Positions 10,295 to 19,038 of a stretch of 64,000 bases of DNA are shown piece by piece. Numbering within the stretch: position 1 is the stretch's first letter; each line of letters opens with the position of its first letter. This DNA is from Pseudomonas sp. P5_109 (GTDB lineage Bacteria > Pseudomonadota > Gammaproteobacteria > Pseudomonadales > Pseudomonadaceae): positions 4,849,501-4,913,500 of the forward strand of contig NZ_CP125380.1 of NCBI RefSeq assembly GCF_034009455.1. The letters run 5' to 3'. Both the position numbers and the translations under genes were made by a program. The notes under the pieces are model-generated. The model worked only from the letters and a program-made list of their open reading frames with translations. It was not told where the DNA came from and did no database searches.

Positions 10295-11287
10295 TCAATC
10301 GATTAACCGAGCCGTACCAAACAAGCTGACCCGACTCAACTCCCCCAACTCTTCCTCCAGCAAGATCGGCGCCGTGCCACCGGGCATCGTCACCTTCACC
10401 TCCCCGGCGCTGACCCAGCCCACCCGCCACGCCGCACTGGCCACCGCACTGGCGCTGGTCCCCGAGGATGCCGTCGGCCCCTCGCCCCGCTCGAACACTC
10501 GCGCAGCGATGTGCCCTTCGGACACTCGCATTGCCCATTGCAGATTGATCCCCGCCGGACAAGGTTTGCCTGCACCCACCGGCATGGCGTAGGCGATTCG
10601 CATCAACCCTTCACCCAGCGCCGGTTCCCGCATCTGCTCGTTGCTCGGCAGATCCTCGGCACGTTCCACCAGCGTCACGCAATGCGGATTGCCAACCCGC
10701 GCGAACTGACTGCGCGACCATGCGCCATTGAGTGCCGCCAATGGTTCAACGTGACTGAGTTCACGACCGTTGAACACCACAGCCTCAACCCCGTCGGCAC
10801 TGACCGCTGCCGGCCCGAATCCCGGCTGCCCCAGATCTAGCCAGAAACCGTGCACGTCATCGACCTGCGCGGCTTTCACGGAAGTCTGCCCCGGTGAAGG
10901 CGTATCAGCCTTGTCGTGATGAACCCTGAGCAGACAGGCTTCGTCCTTCGGCAACAGCCCTTGATCGCTCAGTGCCTGGGAAAAGATCGTCAACCCGTTG
11001 CCACTGCGCTCGGCCAGGGTGCCGTCGGTGTTGACGATCAACAGGTCAAAGGGTGGCGACGCCTGGAAAGGTCCGACCAGCAAACCGTCGCTGCGATGAT
11101 CCTTGCTGCCGGGTGGTTGAGTGCCAGGCGCCCAGCTGCAGCACGCCTCGATGGCGGCAAGCGCCCAGGCTTCGAGGGTTTGCGCGGCCTGGCTGGCCTG
11201 ATCGGGCAAGTCGATGCCCTGGTGGCGCAGTTCTTGCGGCGCTACCACGATGTAAATATTGCCCCGTGCATCGTACCGCTGCGCCAT
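10295..11287 (-). CDS. DapF-like (diaminopimelate epimerase fold) protein lacking both catalytic cysteines
   Basis: Protein of 330 residues with the two-domain DapF layout. DapF enzymes use two cysteines as acid and base, one in a CGNG motif and one in ACGTGA. Here the equivalents read AERSGNGLT (Ser95) and TASSGTSASA (Ser275), so both are serine. The surrounding family motifs (VNTDGT, ARVGNPHCVTL, ERGEGPT) are intact, which argues against decay. It may be a racemase relative with altered chemistry, an isomerase or a binding protein. The start is ATG with an excellent GGAGGG site. It is divergent from an MFS transporter gene. Confidence 0.75.
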   Translation of the reverse strand: MAQRYDARGNIYIVVAPQELRHQGIDLPDQASQAAQTLEAWALAAIEACCSWAPGTQPPGSKDHRSDGLLVGPFQASPPFDLLIVNTDGTLAERSGNGLTIFSQALSDQGLLPKDEACLLRVHHDKADTPSPGQTSVKAAQVDDVHGFWLDLGQPGFGPAAVSADGVEAVVFNGRELSHVEPLAALNGAWSRSQFARVGNPHCVTLVERAEDLPSNEQMREPALGEGLMRIAYAMPVGAGKPCPAGINLQWAMRVSEGHIAARVFERGEGPTASSGTSASAVASAAWRVGWVSAGEVKVTMPGGTAPILLEEELGELSRVSLFGTARLID

Positions 11288-11452
11288 GGCGCCCTCCGTG
11301 TGTCATTGGAATGGCTCAACATATCGCGAAAAACAGCGGCGCTGTGCAAGGATGTCGCCCTGTTTGACCGTAAAACTTTCCGGGCACTGATCGAACCCTC
11401 GCCGGCCGATCACTGTCCGTTGAGGACGCGACGCTTTTTGCCAAGGATTGTT

Positions 11453-12604
11453 ATGACCAGCCTCAACAGCCAAACCACTTTCGTTCCCGGCCGCCTGGAA
11501 CAGATGTCCACACGCATCGGATTTTTTATCGCCGGGGTCGGCATCGCCGCGTGGGCGCCGCTGGTGCCCTATGCCAAGGCCCGGGCCGGACTGGATGAAG
11601 GCACCCTGGGATTGTTGCTGCTGTGCCTGGGGGTCGGTTCGATCCTGGCGATGCCGTTGGCCGGGATCCTGGCCACACGTTTCGGCTGCCGGCGGGTGAC
11701 GACCGGCGGGGCTTTGCTGATCTGTGCCGCCCTGCCGTTGCTGGCCACGGTGTCGTCGATTCCGGCACTGATCGCCGCGTTGTTCATGTTCGGCGCCGGC
11801 CTGGGCACCGTGGATTCGACGGTCAACCTGCAAGCGGTGATCGTCGAGCGCGCCAGCGGCAAAAACATGATGTCGGGGTTCCATGGCCTGTTCAGCCTCG
11901 GCGGGATTGTCGGCGCGGCGGGTGTCAGCGGCTTGCTTGGCCTGGGGATTTCACCGTTGGGGGCCACGCTGGTGGTGATCGTGGTACTGCTGATCGCACT
12001 GGCCAAGGCCGTGCCACATCTATTGCCCTACGGCAGCGAGAGTTCGGGACCGGCGTTCGCGGTGCCTCATGGCATTGTCCTGTTCATTGGCGGGATGTGC
12101 TTTATCGTGTTTCTCGCCGAAGGCGCGGCGCTGGACTGGAGCGCCGTATTCCTGGCCCAGGAACGAGGGATCGACACGGCCTATGCGGGGCTCGGTTATG
12201 CGGCGTTTGCCCTGACCATGACGGCCGGGCGTTTGACCGGTGACAAAATCGTGCGACGACTGGGCGCGACGCGGGTGATTGTATTCGGCGGACTGACGGC
12301 CGCTTCAGGACTGTTTCTGGCGACGTTCGCGCCAAGTTGGGCGGCGGCGCTGGTGGGTTATGCGCTGCTGGGCGCCGGTTGCTCGAACATCGTGCCGGTG
12401 CTGTACACCGCTGTCGGCAAGCAGACGGTCATGCCCGAAAGCATCGCCGTGCCGGCCATTACCACCCTGGGGTATGCGGGCATCCTGGCAGGCCCCGCCG
12501 TGATCGGCTTCATCGCCCATGGCAGCAGCCTGAGCTTTGCCTTTGCCTTGATGGCGGTGCTGCTGGTGGCGGTGGCGATTGGCGGGAGAGTGTTGAAGGT
12601 CTGA
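11453..12604 (+). CDS. MFS transporter (YbjJ-like)
   Basis: Inner-membrane transporter of 383 residues with about 12 hydrophobic helices. The N-terminal helix pattern (RIGFFIAGVGIAAWAPLVPY) and MSGFHGLFSLGGIVGA resemble the YbjJ/fucose-permease-like MFS group. The frame is open far upstream, but the ATG at 11453 gives the usual short N-terminus and follows AAGGA; upstream codons lie over the divergent neighbour gene. The substrate is unknown. The 165-base gap to the DapF-like gene must hold both promoters. Confidence 0.85.
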   Translation: MTSLNSQTTFVPGRLEQMSTRIGFFIAGVGIAAWAPLVPYAKARAGLDEGTLGLLLLCLGVGSILAMPLAGILATRFGCRRVTTGGALLICAALPLLATVSSIPALIAALFMFGAGLGTVDSTVNLQAVIVERASGKNMMSGFHGLFSLGGIVGAAGVSGLLGLGISPLGATLVVIVVLLIALAKAVPHLLPYGSESSGPAFAVPHGIVLFIGGMCFIVFLAEGAALDWSAVFLAQERGIDTAYAGLGYAAFALTMTAGRLTGDKIVRRLGATRVIVFGGLTAASGLFLATFAPSWAAALVGYALLGAGCSNIVPVLYTAVGKQTVMPESIAVPAITTLGYAGILAGPAVIGFIAHGSSLSFAFALMAVLLVAVAIGGRVLKV

Positions 12605-12606
12605 GT

Positions 12607-12698
12607 TGTGGCGAGGGGGCTTGCCCCCGTTGGGCTGCGCAGCAGCCCTAAAAGAAGGCCTGCTACGCAGTCCAACGGGGGCAAGCCCCCTCGCCACA
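12607..12698. repeat. Inverted repeat, TGTGGCGAGGGGGCTTG type
   Basis: A second repeat family: arms TGTGGCGAGGGGGCTTGCCC and complement, about 27 bases perfect, with a partly self-complementary centre (GCTGCGCAGCAG / CTGCTACGCAG). It fills the gap between the convergent MFS and fecA genes and may end both transcripts. Confidence 0.85.
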
Positions 12699-12704
12699 GG
12701 TCGG

Positions 12705-15128
12705 TTAGAACCCGACACTGGCCTGTACGAAGAACGTGCGCGGCGCGCCGACGTACATGCCCGAGTTGTTGTCGCTGGAGCGGGTGAAGTACTGCTTGTC
12801 GAAGATATTTTTCACCCCGGCACCAACCTTGAGGTTCGACACCTGCGGGCCAAAGTCATAGCCGCCACGTACGTTCCAGGTCACGTAACCCGGGATGTCA
12901 CCGTACTGGCCGTCGGCGGTGCCTTCGGTGATGTAGTTGTTGCTGAAACTGCCGTCGGCGTTCACCGCGACACCCGGCGAGCGCTGCTGGGACTGGGCGA
13001 AGGCGTCGAGGTTGTAGGTCCAGCGATTGATGTCGTAACGCAACCCGGCAGTCGCTACCTGGCGCGAGTAGAACGGCAGGTCACGACCCTTGAAGTCCGG
13101 AATGTCACCTTCATAAACCGCGCGGGTGTAGGTGAAACCGGCATTGGCGGTCAGGCCCTCAAGGCGTGGGTCCAGTGCCGCCAGGTTGTAATGCACAGAG
13201 GTCTCGACGCCCCGGTGCGTGGTCGCGCCGAGGTTGGTCCAGCCCGCATCGTTGCTGATGTATTGCAGTTCTTTATCGAAGTCGATGTAGAACAGCGTGA
13301 CTTCACCGCCCCACACATCATCGTTGTAGCGCGTGCCGATCTCGTAGGTCTTGGCTTTTTCCGGCTCCAGGCCATTGGCGGTGCTGTCGCCCGAGCCACC
13401 CTGGCCGAGCTGGAAGTACTGCAGGCTGCCGAACGAGGTTTCGTAGTTGGCGAACAGCTTCCAGGCATCGGAGATGTGATACATCACGCTAATCGCCGGC
13501 AATGGCTCGTTGCTTTCGATGCTGCGGTTTTTTTCCAGCACCGGTTTACCGGCAGTGTCGAGCACCGGGCGATCGTGCCAGTCGGTGCTGATGTGTTCGA
13601 AGCGAATGCCAGGGGTGACCGTCCAGTTGCCGACATCGATCTTGTTGTCGATGTAGACCGAGTTGGCTTCCGTACCACCGGTACGGTCCTGATAGACATG
13701 GCCATCCGAGGCCTTGGTCACAACCGGTTCATTGTTCACCAACGCCAGACGACTGGCCTCTTCGTGCATAGCCTCCTTCAGGTAGCGATAGCCGACACTG
13801 ACTTCCTGGGTGGTCGGGCCGACGTCGAATACATGGGATACCCGAGGCTCGATACCCAGGGTGTAGTAGCTACGCGGGAACGAGCCGAGGGTCTTCTGAT
13901 CACGTGCGGCGATGTTGCTGCCACGAAAACTGTCGGTGTAGTAAGTCAGCACTTCGGCTTGGGTACGGTCGTCGATCTGCCGAATCCACTTGAACGACAC
14001 GTCCTTGCGGCGGCCGCTGAAGTTGTCGTTGTTGCGGTCGGACTGGAACGGGTCGGCGTCGTACTGCGCCTGGGTCAGGCCTCCGGGCATGTCGGCCTTG
14101 GCGTCGTAGTAGTGAAAGTTGAGGCTGAAATCATCGACATCGGTCGGCGCCCAATGGGTCTTGAGGATCACGTCGTCGATGTCGTTGCCGTTGTTGCTTT
14201 CACGGTAACCGTTGCCGTTCACGCCGGAGTACAACAGCGCCACGCCCATGCCGTTGTCGGCGGTGCCGCCCATGAACGCGGTGTCGATGTGCTTCCAGCC
14301 ACCGTGCTGCGAAGTTTCCAGGGTGGTGCCGATTTCAGCCGAGGCTTGTTCCGGGATCGCGCGGGTCACGAAGTTGATCACGCCACCGACGTTTTGTGGT
14401 CCGTAGCGTACGGAACCGGCACCGCGCACCACGTCGATGCTGTCGAGGTTGCCGGAGGAAATCGGCGCCATGGACAGCTGCGGCTGGCCGTAGGGCGCGA
14501 ACGCCGCCGGCACGCCGTCGATCAGCACCGTGGAGCGCGGCGACAGGCGCGAGGTCAGGCCACGCACACCGACGTTGAGGGAAATATCGCTGCCACCCGT
14601 ACCATTGGCTTCTTGCACTTGTACGCCAGGCACGCGTTTCAACACGTCGCCGACGTTCATCGCGCCCTGCTCGATCATGGCTTCGCGGCGAATCACCGTC
14701 CGCGCGCCCGGGTGGTTCTGCACCACGGCGGCATCGGCATCGCCGAGCCAGTCGCCGACCACCTTGATGTCGGTCACGCCCAGTTCCAATGGACCGCCGG
14801 CCGCGGCAGTCGGCGCCAGCATCAGGGTCACCGAACCTTCATCGATCTGGTATTGCAGGCCGCTGCCTTGCAGCAACTGGCGCAGTGCGTCTTCCGGGGA
14901 AAGGTTGCCATCCACCGCCGGAGCCTGTTTGCCAGCGACCAGTTCAGGGCTGAAGAACACCTGAAGCGAGGTTTGCTGGCCCAACTGACTCAGGGCCTGC
15001 CCCAAAGGTTGCGCCGGGATGTGGATGCCGTCGGCCGCATAGGCCTGTGGCAACGCAACGTTGACGGCCAGCGCAAGGGCCAGCGACAACCAAGGGAGTT
15101 TGTTGTTTTTAGCGGTGGAGTTTTTCAC
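12705..15128 (-). CDS. fecA: TonB-dependent ferric-dicitrate-type receptor with signalling domain
   Basis: Outer-membrane receptor of 807 residues. A signal peptide (residues 1-32, ending PQAYAA) is followed by an STN signalling domain (IPAQPLGQALSQLGQQTSLQ), a plug domain and a 22-strand barrel ending in Phe. The plug is strongly like E. coli FecA: GVRGLTSRLSPRSTVLIDG, APYGQPQLS and VRYGPQNVGGVINFVTRA. This points to ferric citrate or a similar dicitrate chelate. The start is GTG with AGGA about 11 bases upstream. It is third in the fecI-fecR-fecA order. No fecBCDE inner-membrane transporter follows, so the iron must enter through a system encoded elsewhere. Confidence 0.92.
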   Translation of the reverse strand: MKNSTAKNNKLPWLSLALALAVNVALPQAYAADGIHIPAQPLGQALSQLGQQTSLQVFFSPELVAGKQAPAVDGNLSPEDALRQLLQGSGLQYQIDEGSVTLMLAPTAAAGGPLELGVTDIKVVGDWLGDADAAVVQNHPGARTVIRREAMIEQGAMNVGDVLKRVPGVQVQEANGTGGSDISLNVGVRGLTSRLSPRSTVLIDGVPAAFAPYGQPQLSMAPISSGNLDSIDVVRGAGSVRYGPQNVGGVINFVTRAIPEQASAEIGTTLETSQHGGWKHIDTAFMGGTADNGMGVALLYSGVNGNGYRESNNGNDIDDVILKTHWAPTDVDDFSLNFHYYDAKADMPGGLTQAQYDADPFQSDRNNDNFSGRRKDVSFKWIRQIDDRTQAEVLTYYTDSFRGSNIAARDQKTLGSFPRSYYTLGIEPRVSHVFDVGPTTQEVSVGYRYLKEAMHEEASRLALVNNEPVVTKASDGHVYQDRTGGTEANSVYIDNKIDVGNWTVTPGIRFEHISTDWHDRPVLDTAGKPVLEKNRSIESNEPLPAISVMYHISDAWKLFANYETSFGSLQYFQLGQGGSGDSTANGLEPEKAKTYEIGTRYNDDVWGGEVTLFYIDFDKELQYISNDAGWTNLGATTHRGVETSVHYNLAALDPRLEGLTANAGFTYTRAVYEGDIPDFKGRDLPFYSRQVATAGLRYDINRWTYNLDAFAQSQQRSPGVAVNADGSFSNNYITEGTADGQYGDIPGYVTWNVRGGYDFGPQVSNLKVGAGVKNIFDKQYFTRSSDNNSGMYVGAPRTFFVQASVGF

Positions 15129-15226
15129 GTCGAACGTAGTCCTGTGGATCGCAAGAGTGTGCGCTTGTTAATGCAAACCAGTTGCAGTTGAACAGGAAGA
15201 CGATGAACTCGAAAAAAACCTGAATT

Positions 15227-16210
15227 TTATTTTGAAATAATTTCCTGGCTGCCATCGCCAAGGGTGCGCACGGCCACCGGCAGGATATTCGGCAAGGCCT
15301 TGAGCAGCGCGTCGGTATTGTCGGACTTGAACACACTGGTCAGGCGCAGATTGCCCACCGCCGCGTTGCCGACCTTCAGTGGCTTCTCCCGATACCGTGA
15401 GACCTGCTCGGCGACGTCGGCCAGGCTGACGTTGTTGAACACCAGTTTGCCGCTGCGCCAGGCGGTCATTTCCGCCGGATTGACGGCGTAGGCGGCGGCA
15501 ACTTTGCCCAGGGCATCGACGTGGGTACCAAGACCTGCTGTCAGATTGATGAAATCGATGTCGGCGGCATCGCGCCCCTGGACCCTGACGGTGCCCTGCT
15601 CCACCACCACCCGGGTTTCGTTGGCGCCATGGCGTACGTCGAAGCGGGTACCGGTGACCGTGACCTTGCCGCTGCCCGCCGCGACCACAAATGGCCGACT
15701 GGTGTCGTGCTCGACGCTGAACATCGCTTCGCCTGCGGTCAGTTCAACGTTGCGTTGACCCTTTTCAAACCGCACCTGAATCCGGCTGCGGCTGTCCAGA
15801 TCGACTTCCGAGCCATCCGGCAACGCCACATGGCGCCGCTCATTCAAGGCCGTTGAAAACTCGGCGGTGTAAGGCGCCGGATGGTTCAGAGCGCTGAACA
15901 GGCCCAGGCCGAGTGCCACCGCGAACACGCTGGCGGCCACCGCATAACGCAGCACGGGACGAGGTTTCTTCAGGGCTGGCGGCGTATCGCACAAGGCCCG
16001 CAAACGCGCCGCCGGCACCAGGTCGGCGGCGCTCCACAAATCCTGAAGCAGTTCGAATTCGTTTCGGTGCTGGGGGTGTTCGTCCAGCCAGGCCTGAAAC
16101 CGGTGACGCAGTTCGACATCGACGACAGGCTCCTGCATACGCACAAACCACTGCGCCGCATCGTCGCGAACCGTCGTTTGCCCGCACGCACAATCACGAG
16201 TATCCATCAT
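15227..16210 (-). CDS. fecR: FecR-type anti-sigma factor / signal transducer
   Basis: Single-pass inner-membrane regulator of 327 residues. The N-terminal cytoplasmic domain (DDAAQWFVRMQEP, FQAWLDEHPQHRNEFELLQ) binds the sigma factor. A transmembrane helix follows near residues 95-112 (YAVAASVFAVALGLGLFSAL), then the periplasmic FecR domain (VALPDGSEVDLDSRSRIQVR, VTVTGTRFDVR) and a C-terminal STN-like part that contacts the receptor. I use the first ATG of a Met-Met pair because AGGAAC precedes it at good spacing. It is 40 bases downstream of fecI and 98 upstream of fecA. Confidence 0.92.
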   Translation of the reverse strand: MMDTRDCACGQTTVRDDAAQWFVRMQEPVVDVELRHRFQAWLDEHPQHRNEFELLQDLWSAADLVPAARLRALCDTPPALKKPRPVLRYAVAASVFAVALGLGLFSALNHPAPYTAEFSTALNERRHVALPDGSEVDLDSRSRIQVRFEKGQRNVELTAGEAMFSVEHDTSRPFVVAAGSGKVTVTGTRFDVRHGANETRVVVEQGTVRVQGRDAADIDFINLTAGLGTHVDALGKVAAAYAVNPAEMTAWRSGKLVFNNVSLADVAEQVSRYREKPLKVGNAAVGNLRLTSVFKSDNTDALLKALPNILPVAVRTLGDGSQEIISK

Positions 16211-16250
16211 GGAAGTTCCTGTTTGGCCGGGGAGGAGAAGGCAGGGGCAA

Positions 16251-16751
16251 TCATGATTGCAACCCGTCCAGGCGATCACGCAGATGCCGAAGCGTGCGGA
16301 TCATATACTTTTCCACCATGTTCTTGGACAGTCCCAGGCGTTCGGCGATTTCGGCCTGGGTCAGGCCCTCGATTTTCTGCCAGACAAACACCTTGCGGCA
16401 GTTGACCGGCAGCTCGGTGAGCGCCCGTTCGATGGAATCCGCCAACTGGATCGCGTGCATGAAATGCTCCGGGTCGCCGGTCGGCGACTCACTGAGATCA
16501 ATCGCCTCTGACTCCATGGCGCCCCGCCGGTCCTCACGCCGATACCCATCCACGGCGATGTTGCGCGCGGTCTGGTGCAAATACGCCCGCGGTTGCTCCA
16601 CCGCCGCCGAATCGGACTCAAGCACCCGCACGAAGGTATCGTGGGCCAGGTCCTCGGCCTGCTGACGGTTTCTCAGGCGACGGGTCCAGGTGCCAACCAA
16701 CTCTTCGTAATGTTCGAAAAAGCCGTGTCTGCGGGGCAGCTTGAGGGTCAT
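16251..16751 (-). CDS. fecI: ECF sigma factor, FecI type
   Basis: Extracytoplasmic-function sigma factor of 166 residues that should transcribe fecA when the receptor signals through FecR. Region 2 (FFEHYEELVGTWTRRL, QAEDLAHDTFVRVLE) and region 4 (LPVNCRKVFVWQKIEGLTQ, IAERLGLSKNMVEKYMIRT) are both present. I start at the ATG giving MTLKLPRR; the longer frame upstream is rich in residues untypical of the family and would overlap the promoter area. The ribosome site is weak. An AT-rich imperfect palindrome near 16778-16797 upstream could be a Fur site but matches poorly. Confidence 0.92.
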   Translation of the reverse strand: MTLKLPRRHGFFEHYEELVGTWTRRLRNRQQAEDLAHDTFVRVLESDSAAVEQPRAYLHQTARNIAVDGYRREDRRGAMESEAIDLSESPTGDPEHFMHAIQLADSIERALTELPVNCRKVFVWQKIEGLTQAEIAERLGLSKNMVEKYMIRTLRHLRDRLDGLQS

Positions 16752-16846
16752 TGCGGAGTGCTGTGGAGACGGGGCGTGAATAGTAATGCTTCCTATTAAC
16801 TGGAAGCAATGCCTTACAGCCCCACGGTAGGCGCGCGATTTCAGCC

Positions 16847-17857
16847 TTATTGGTAAAACTGACTGAACCAGCGACGGAACTCCACAATCTTTCCGTCGCC
16901 ATCGCACAGCAGGGGTTTGCGATGGTAAATCTTGTTGTTCCAGATTGGCAGGTCGGCTACCACCCCCACGTATTGGCCGCGCTCCCCGACCTGTTCCTGA
17001 ATGAAATCCTCGACAAGCGCCTGCCTGACCGGGTCTTCGGAATAATCCGGGTGCAGGAAGGAAAACCGCAGGTGAGTGAGTTCAGACTCTACGGGGGTAA
17101 TGGTGATCAGCATGACCAGGCTGACATGACGCGACATTCTGACGACCTGAATGCCCGGTCCGGATTGCTCGAAATCGACTGAAAATTCACAATCGATACG
17201 CTTGCCCCGTGAATCCTCGATCGACATCGGCCCCTTGAGTGCAGTGGTGCGCAGATGCCCTGTGTAGGTGGAGCCGACATCCAGCGCCGCCGCCTGCCCG
17301 TGAACGTACTTCAAGTGCGCGGCATCGACACTGTTCTCGGCAATTTCCTGCGCGATCGTCCTGATCTCGAACACCGGATGATGACGTGTATGCCAGCCCG
17401 GGTTTGCGGTCTCTGGAACATCGGGAACCTGCCACATTGGCGCGGCACCGGTTGGATGAAACCACGCCCAGATCATCCGGTTGGCCTCCACCACCGGCAG
17501 GCCTTTCAACACGGGCTCGCGACTCAGGCTCGGCGGCATGGATCGGGCGTACGGAATGTGCCGGCAGAATCCCTGATGGTCGAAACCCCAGTTATGGAAG
17601 GGACAGCGCAACAGTTCTCCATCAACCTTGCCACCCACGCCGAGATGAGCGCCGAGATGGGGACAGTGCGGCTCGAACAGGCCGACCTGCCCCTTGGCAT
17701 CCCGAAACAGCACCCACTCCCGGTCAAACAAGCGGACAGTCTGGACGACGCCCACGCCAAGCTCGTCCGACAGCATGATGCGATACCAGCCGTAAGGGAT
17801 GGGCAGCCCATAACGCGATACAGGGGCATTTTCCCTGGCAATCAACAGTGTCTTCAT
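16847..17857 (-). CDS. Rieske oxygenase, KshA / DAF-36-like
   Basis: Terminal oxygenase of 336 residues, last gene of the five-gene operon. The Rieske [2Fe-2S] site is Cys65-x-His67 and Cys85-x2-His88 (CPHLGAHLG, CPFHNWGF). The mononuclear iron site is Asp178, His181 and His186 in ENSVDAAHLKYVHG. The Rieske domain and the stretch HIPYARSMP resemble 3-ketosteroid 9-alpha-hydroxylase KshA and the cholesterol 7-desaturases DAF-36/Neverland, both of which act on sterol-like molecules. The start is fixed by a 4-base ATGA overlap with the OYE gene. No dedicated reductase or ferredoxin is encoded nearby. The product is unassigned. Confidence 0.85.
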   Translation of the reverse strand: MKTLLIARENAPVSRYGLPIPYGWYRIMLSDELGVGVVQTVRLFDREWVLFRDAKGQVGLFEPHCPHLGAHLGVGGKVDGELLRCPFHNWGFDHQGFCRHIPYARSMPPSLSREPVLKGLPVVEANRMIWAWFHPTGAAPMWQVPDVPETANPGWHTRHHPVFEIRTIAQEIAENSVDAAHLKYVHGQAAALDVGSTYTGHLRTTALKGPMSIEDSRGKRIDCEFSVDFEQSGPGIQVVRMSRHVSLVMLITITPVESELTHLRFSFLHPDYSEDPVRQALVEDFIQEQVGERGQYVGVVADLPIWNNKIYHRKPLLCDGDGKIVEFRRWFSQFYQ

Positions 17858-19038
17858 GGCTGCACAGGCTCCCCGGCAAACAGGCTGCTTCGAAAATCCG
17901 GCAACAACGCACCGCTGCGCAGCTTGCCCACCCAATCGGGATCGGCCAGCAACGCTCGACCAACGCCAATGAGATCAAACTCACCCTGCTCTATCGCCCG
18001 GGCAGCAATCTGCGCGTTGTCGGCCGCCAGAACATCTTCCAGCAACGAGTCCTTGAGCTCGCGATCCAGACCGACCCCGCCGACAGCCATGACCGGCAGT
18101 CCGCTCAAGTGCCGGGTCCAGCCCGCCAACGTTCGCTGCGATCCGGCAAACGCCGGCAGATGAAACTGACGCGTGCTGGCGTCGAACACATCGACTCCGG
18201 CTTCAGCCAGCGGCTCGAGCAGGTGTTCAAGCCCGGCCGGCGTGTCGACCAATCGGGCATCGTAGTCCTGCAACTTCCATTGTGAGAATCGAAAGACAAC
18301 GGGCAGCCCGCCACCGGCCCGTCGCACTTCCTTGATCACCTCACAGGCAAACCGGGTACGCGCACGCAATGATCCGCCCCAGGCATCGTTGCGGACATTG
18401 GTAACCCCCCAGAGAAAACTGTCGATGAGATAGCCGTGTGCACCGTGGATCGCCAGGCCGTCGAATCCTGCTGCCCGAGCGTTGGCGGCAGTGCGGCCGT
18501 AGGCAGCGATGACATCGGCAATGGCTGACTCGCTCATGGCTGGTGTTTGCCGCCGGACCTCGGCCAGGTATTGCGCAGTCGCACTGGTATTGCCGGCCAA
18601 GGGCCCCCAGCGACCGGAGGGACGGCATGAAGGCGCATCGGGATGCGGCCCGGTGCCGGGCATCCGCACGGGGCCCTGATGCCACAGTTGGGCAAAAATG
18701 CGCCCCCCGGCGCCATGCACCTGATCGACGATCGCTTTCCACCGGGCAACAGGCTTGGCCCCATGCAGTACCGGGAGATTGCTCTCGCCCAGCGTTCCTG
18801 TACCCAGTGCGGCGGCATGGTCTACACCAATGCCTTCACTGATGATCAGGCCGACGCCGTTTTCCGCGCGCTGACGATAGTAGCTGGCGACGCCCTCGCC
18901 CGGCACACCATCGACCGCGCTGCAGCGCGTCATGGGCGCCATCACGATACGATTGGGCAGCACCAGCGAGCCGAGCCTGAACGCAGTGAACAGCGGTTGC
19001 AGCCGCGATAAAGACGGCGATCCGAGGGCGACGGTCAT
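17854..19038 (-). CDS. Old-yellow-enzyme family NAD(P)H:flavin oxidoreductase
   Basis: FMN-dependent TIM-barrel oxidoreductase of 394 residues. The N-terminal FMN motif LPNRIVMAPMTRC is present. The substrate-binding His pair is in AIHGAHGYLIDSFLW, and NVRNDAWGGSLRARTRF follows, with Trp where the family usually has Tyr in xYGGS. The phosphate-binding end is FDLIGVGRALLADPDW. Such enzymes usually reduce C=C bonds conjugated to a carbonyl, which would fit an enone made by the KstD-like enzyme of the same operon (inference). The start is set by the ATGA overlap with the carbamoyltransferase gene. Confidence 0.9.
   Translation of the reverse strand: MTVALGSPSLSRLQPLFTAFRLGSLVLPNRIVMAPMTRCSAVDGVPGEGVASYYRQRAENGVGLIISEGIGVDHAAALGTGTLGESNLPVLHGAKPVARWKAIVDQVHGAGGRIFAQLWHQGPVRMPGTGPHPDAPSCRPSGRWGPLAGNTSATAQYLAEVRRQTPAMSESAIADVIAAYGRTAANARAAGFDGLAIHGAHGYLIDSFLWGVTNVRNDAWGGSLRARTRFACEVIKEVRRAGGGLPVVFRFSQWKLQDYDARLVDTPAGLEHLLEPLAEAGVDVFDASTRQFHLPAFAGSQRTLAGWTRHLSGLPVMAVGGVGLDRELKDSLLEDVLAADNAQIAARAIEQGEFDLIGVGRALLADPDWVGKLRSGALLPDFRSSLFAGEPVQP

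Noticed and set aside
12606..15191. A long open frame (about 860 codons) on the plus strand opposite fecA.
   Set aside because: It mirrors the high-GC third codon positions of fecA and has no recognisable domains; fecA has complete family motifs.
16752..16846. A Fur box upstream of fecI (AT-rich GAATAGTAATGCTTCCTATT).
   Set aside because: Iron control is expected, but the match to the 19-bp Fur consensus is poor in every alignment I tried, so I do not annotate it.
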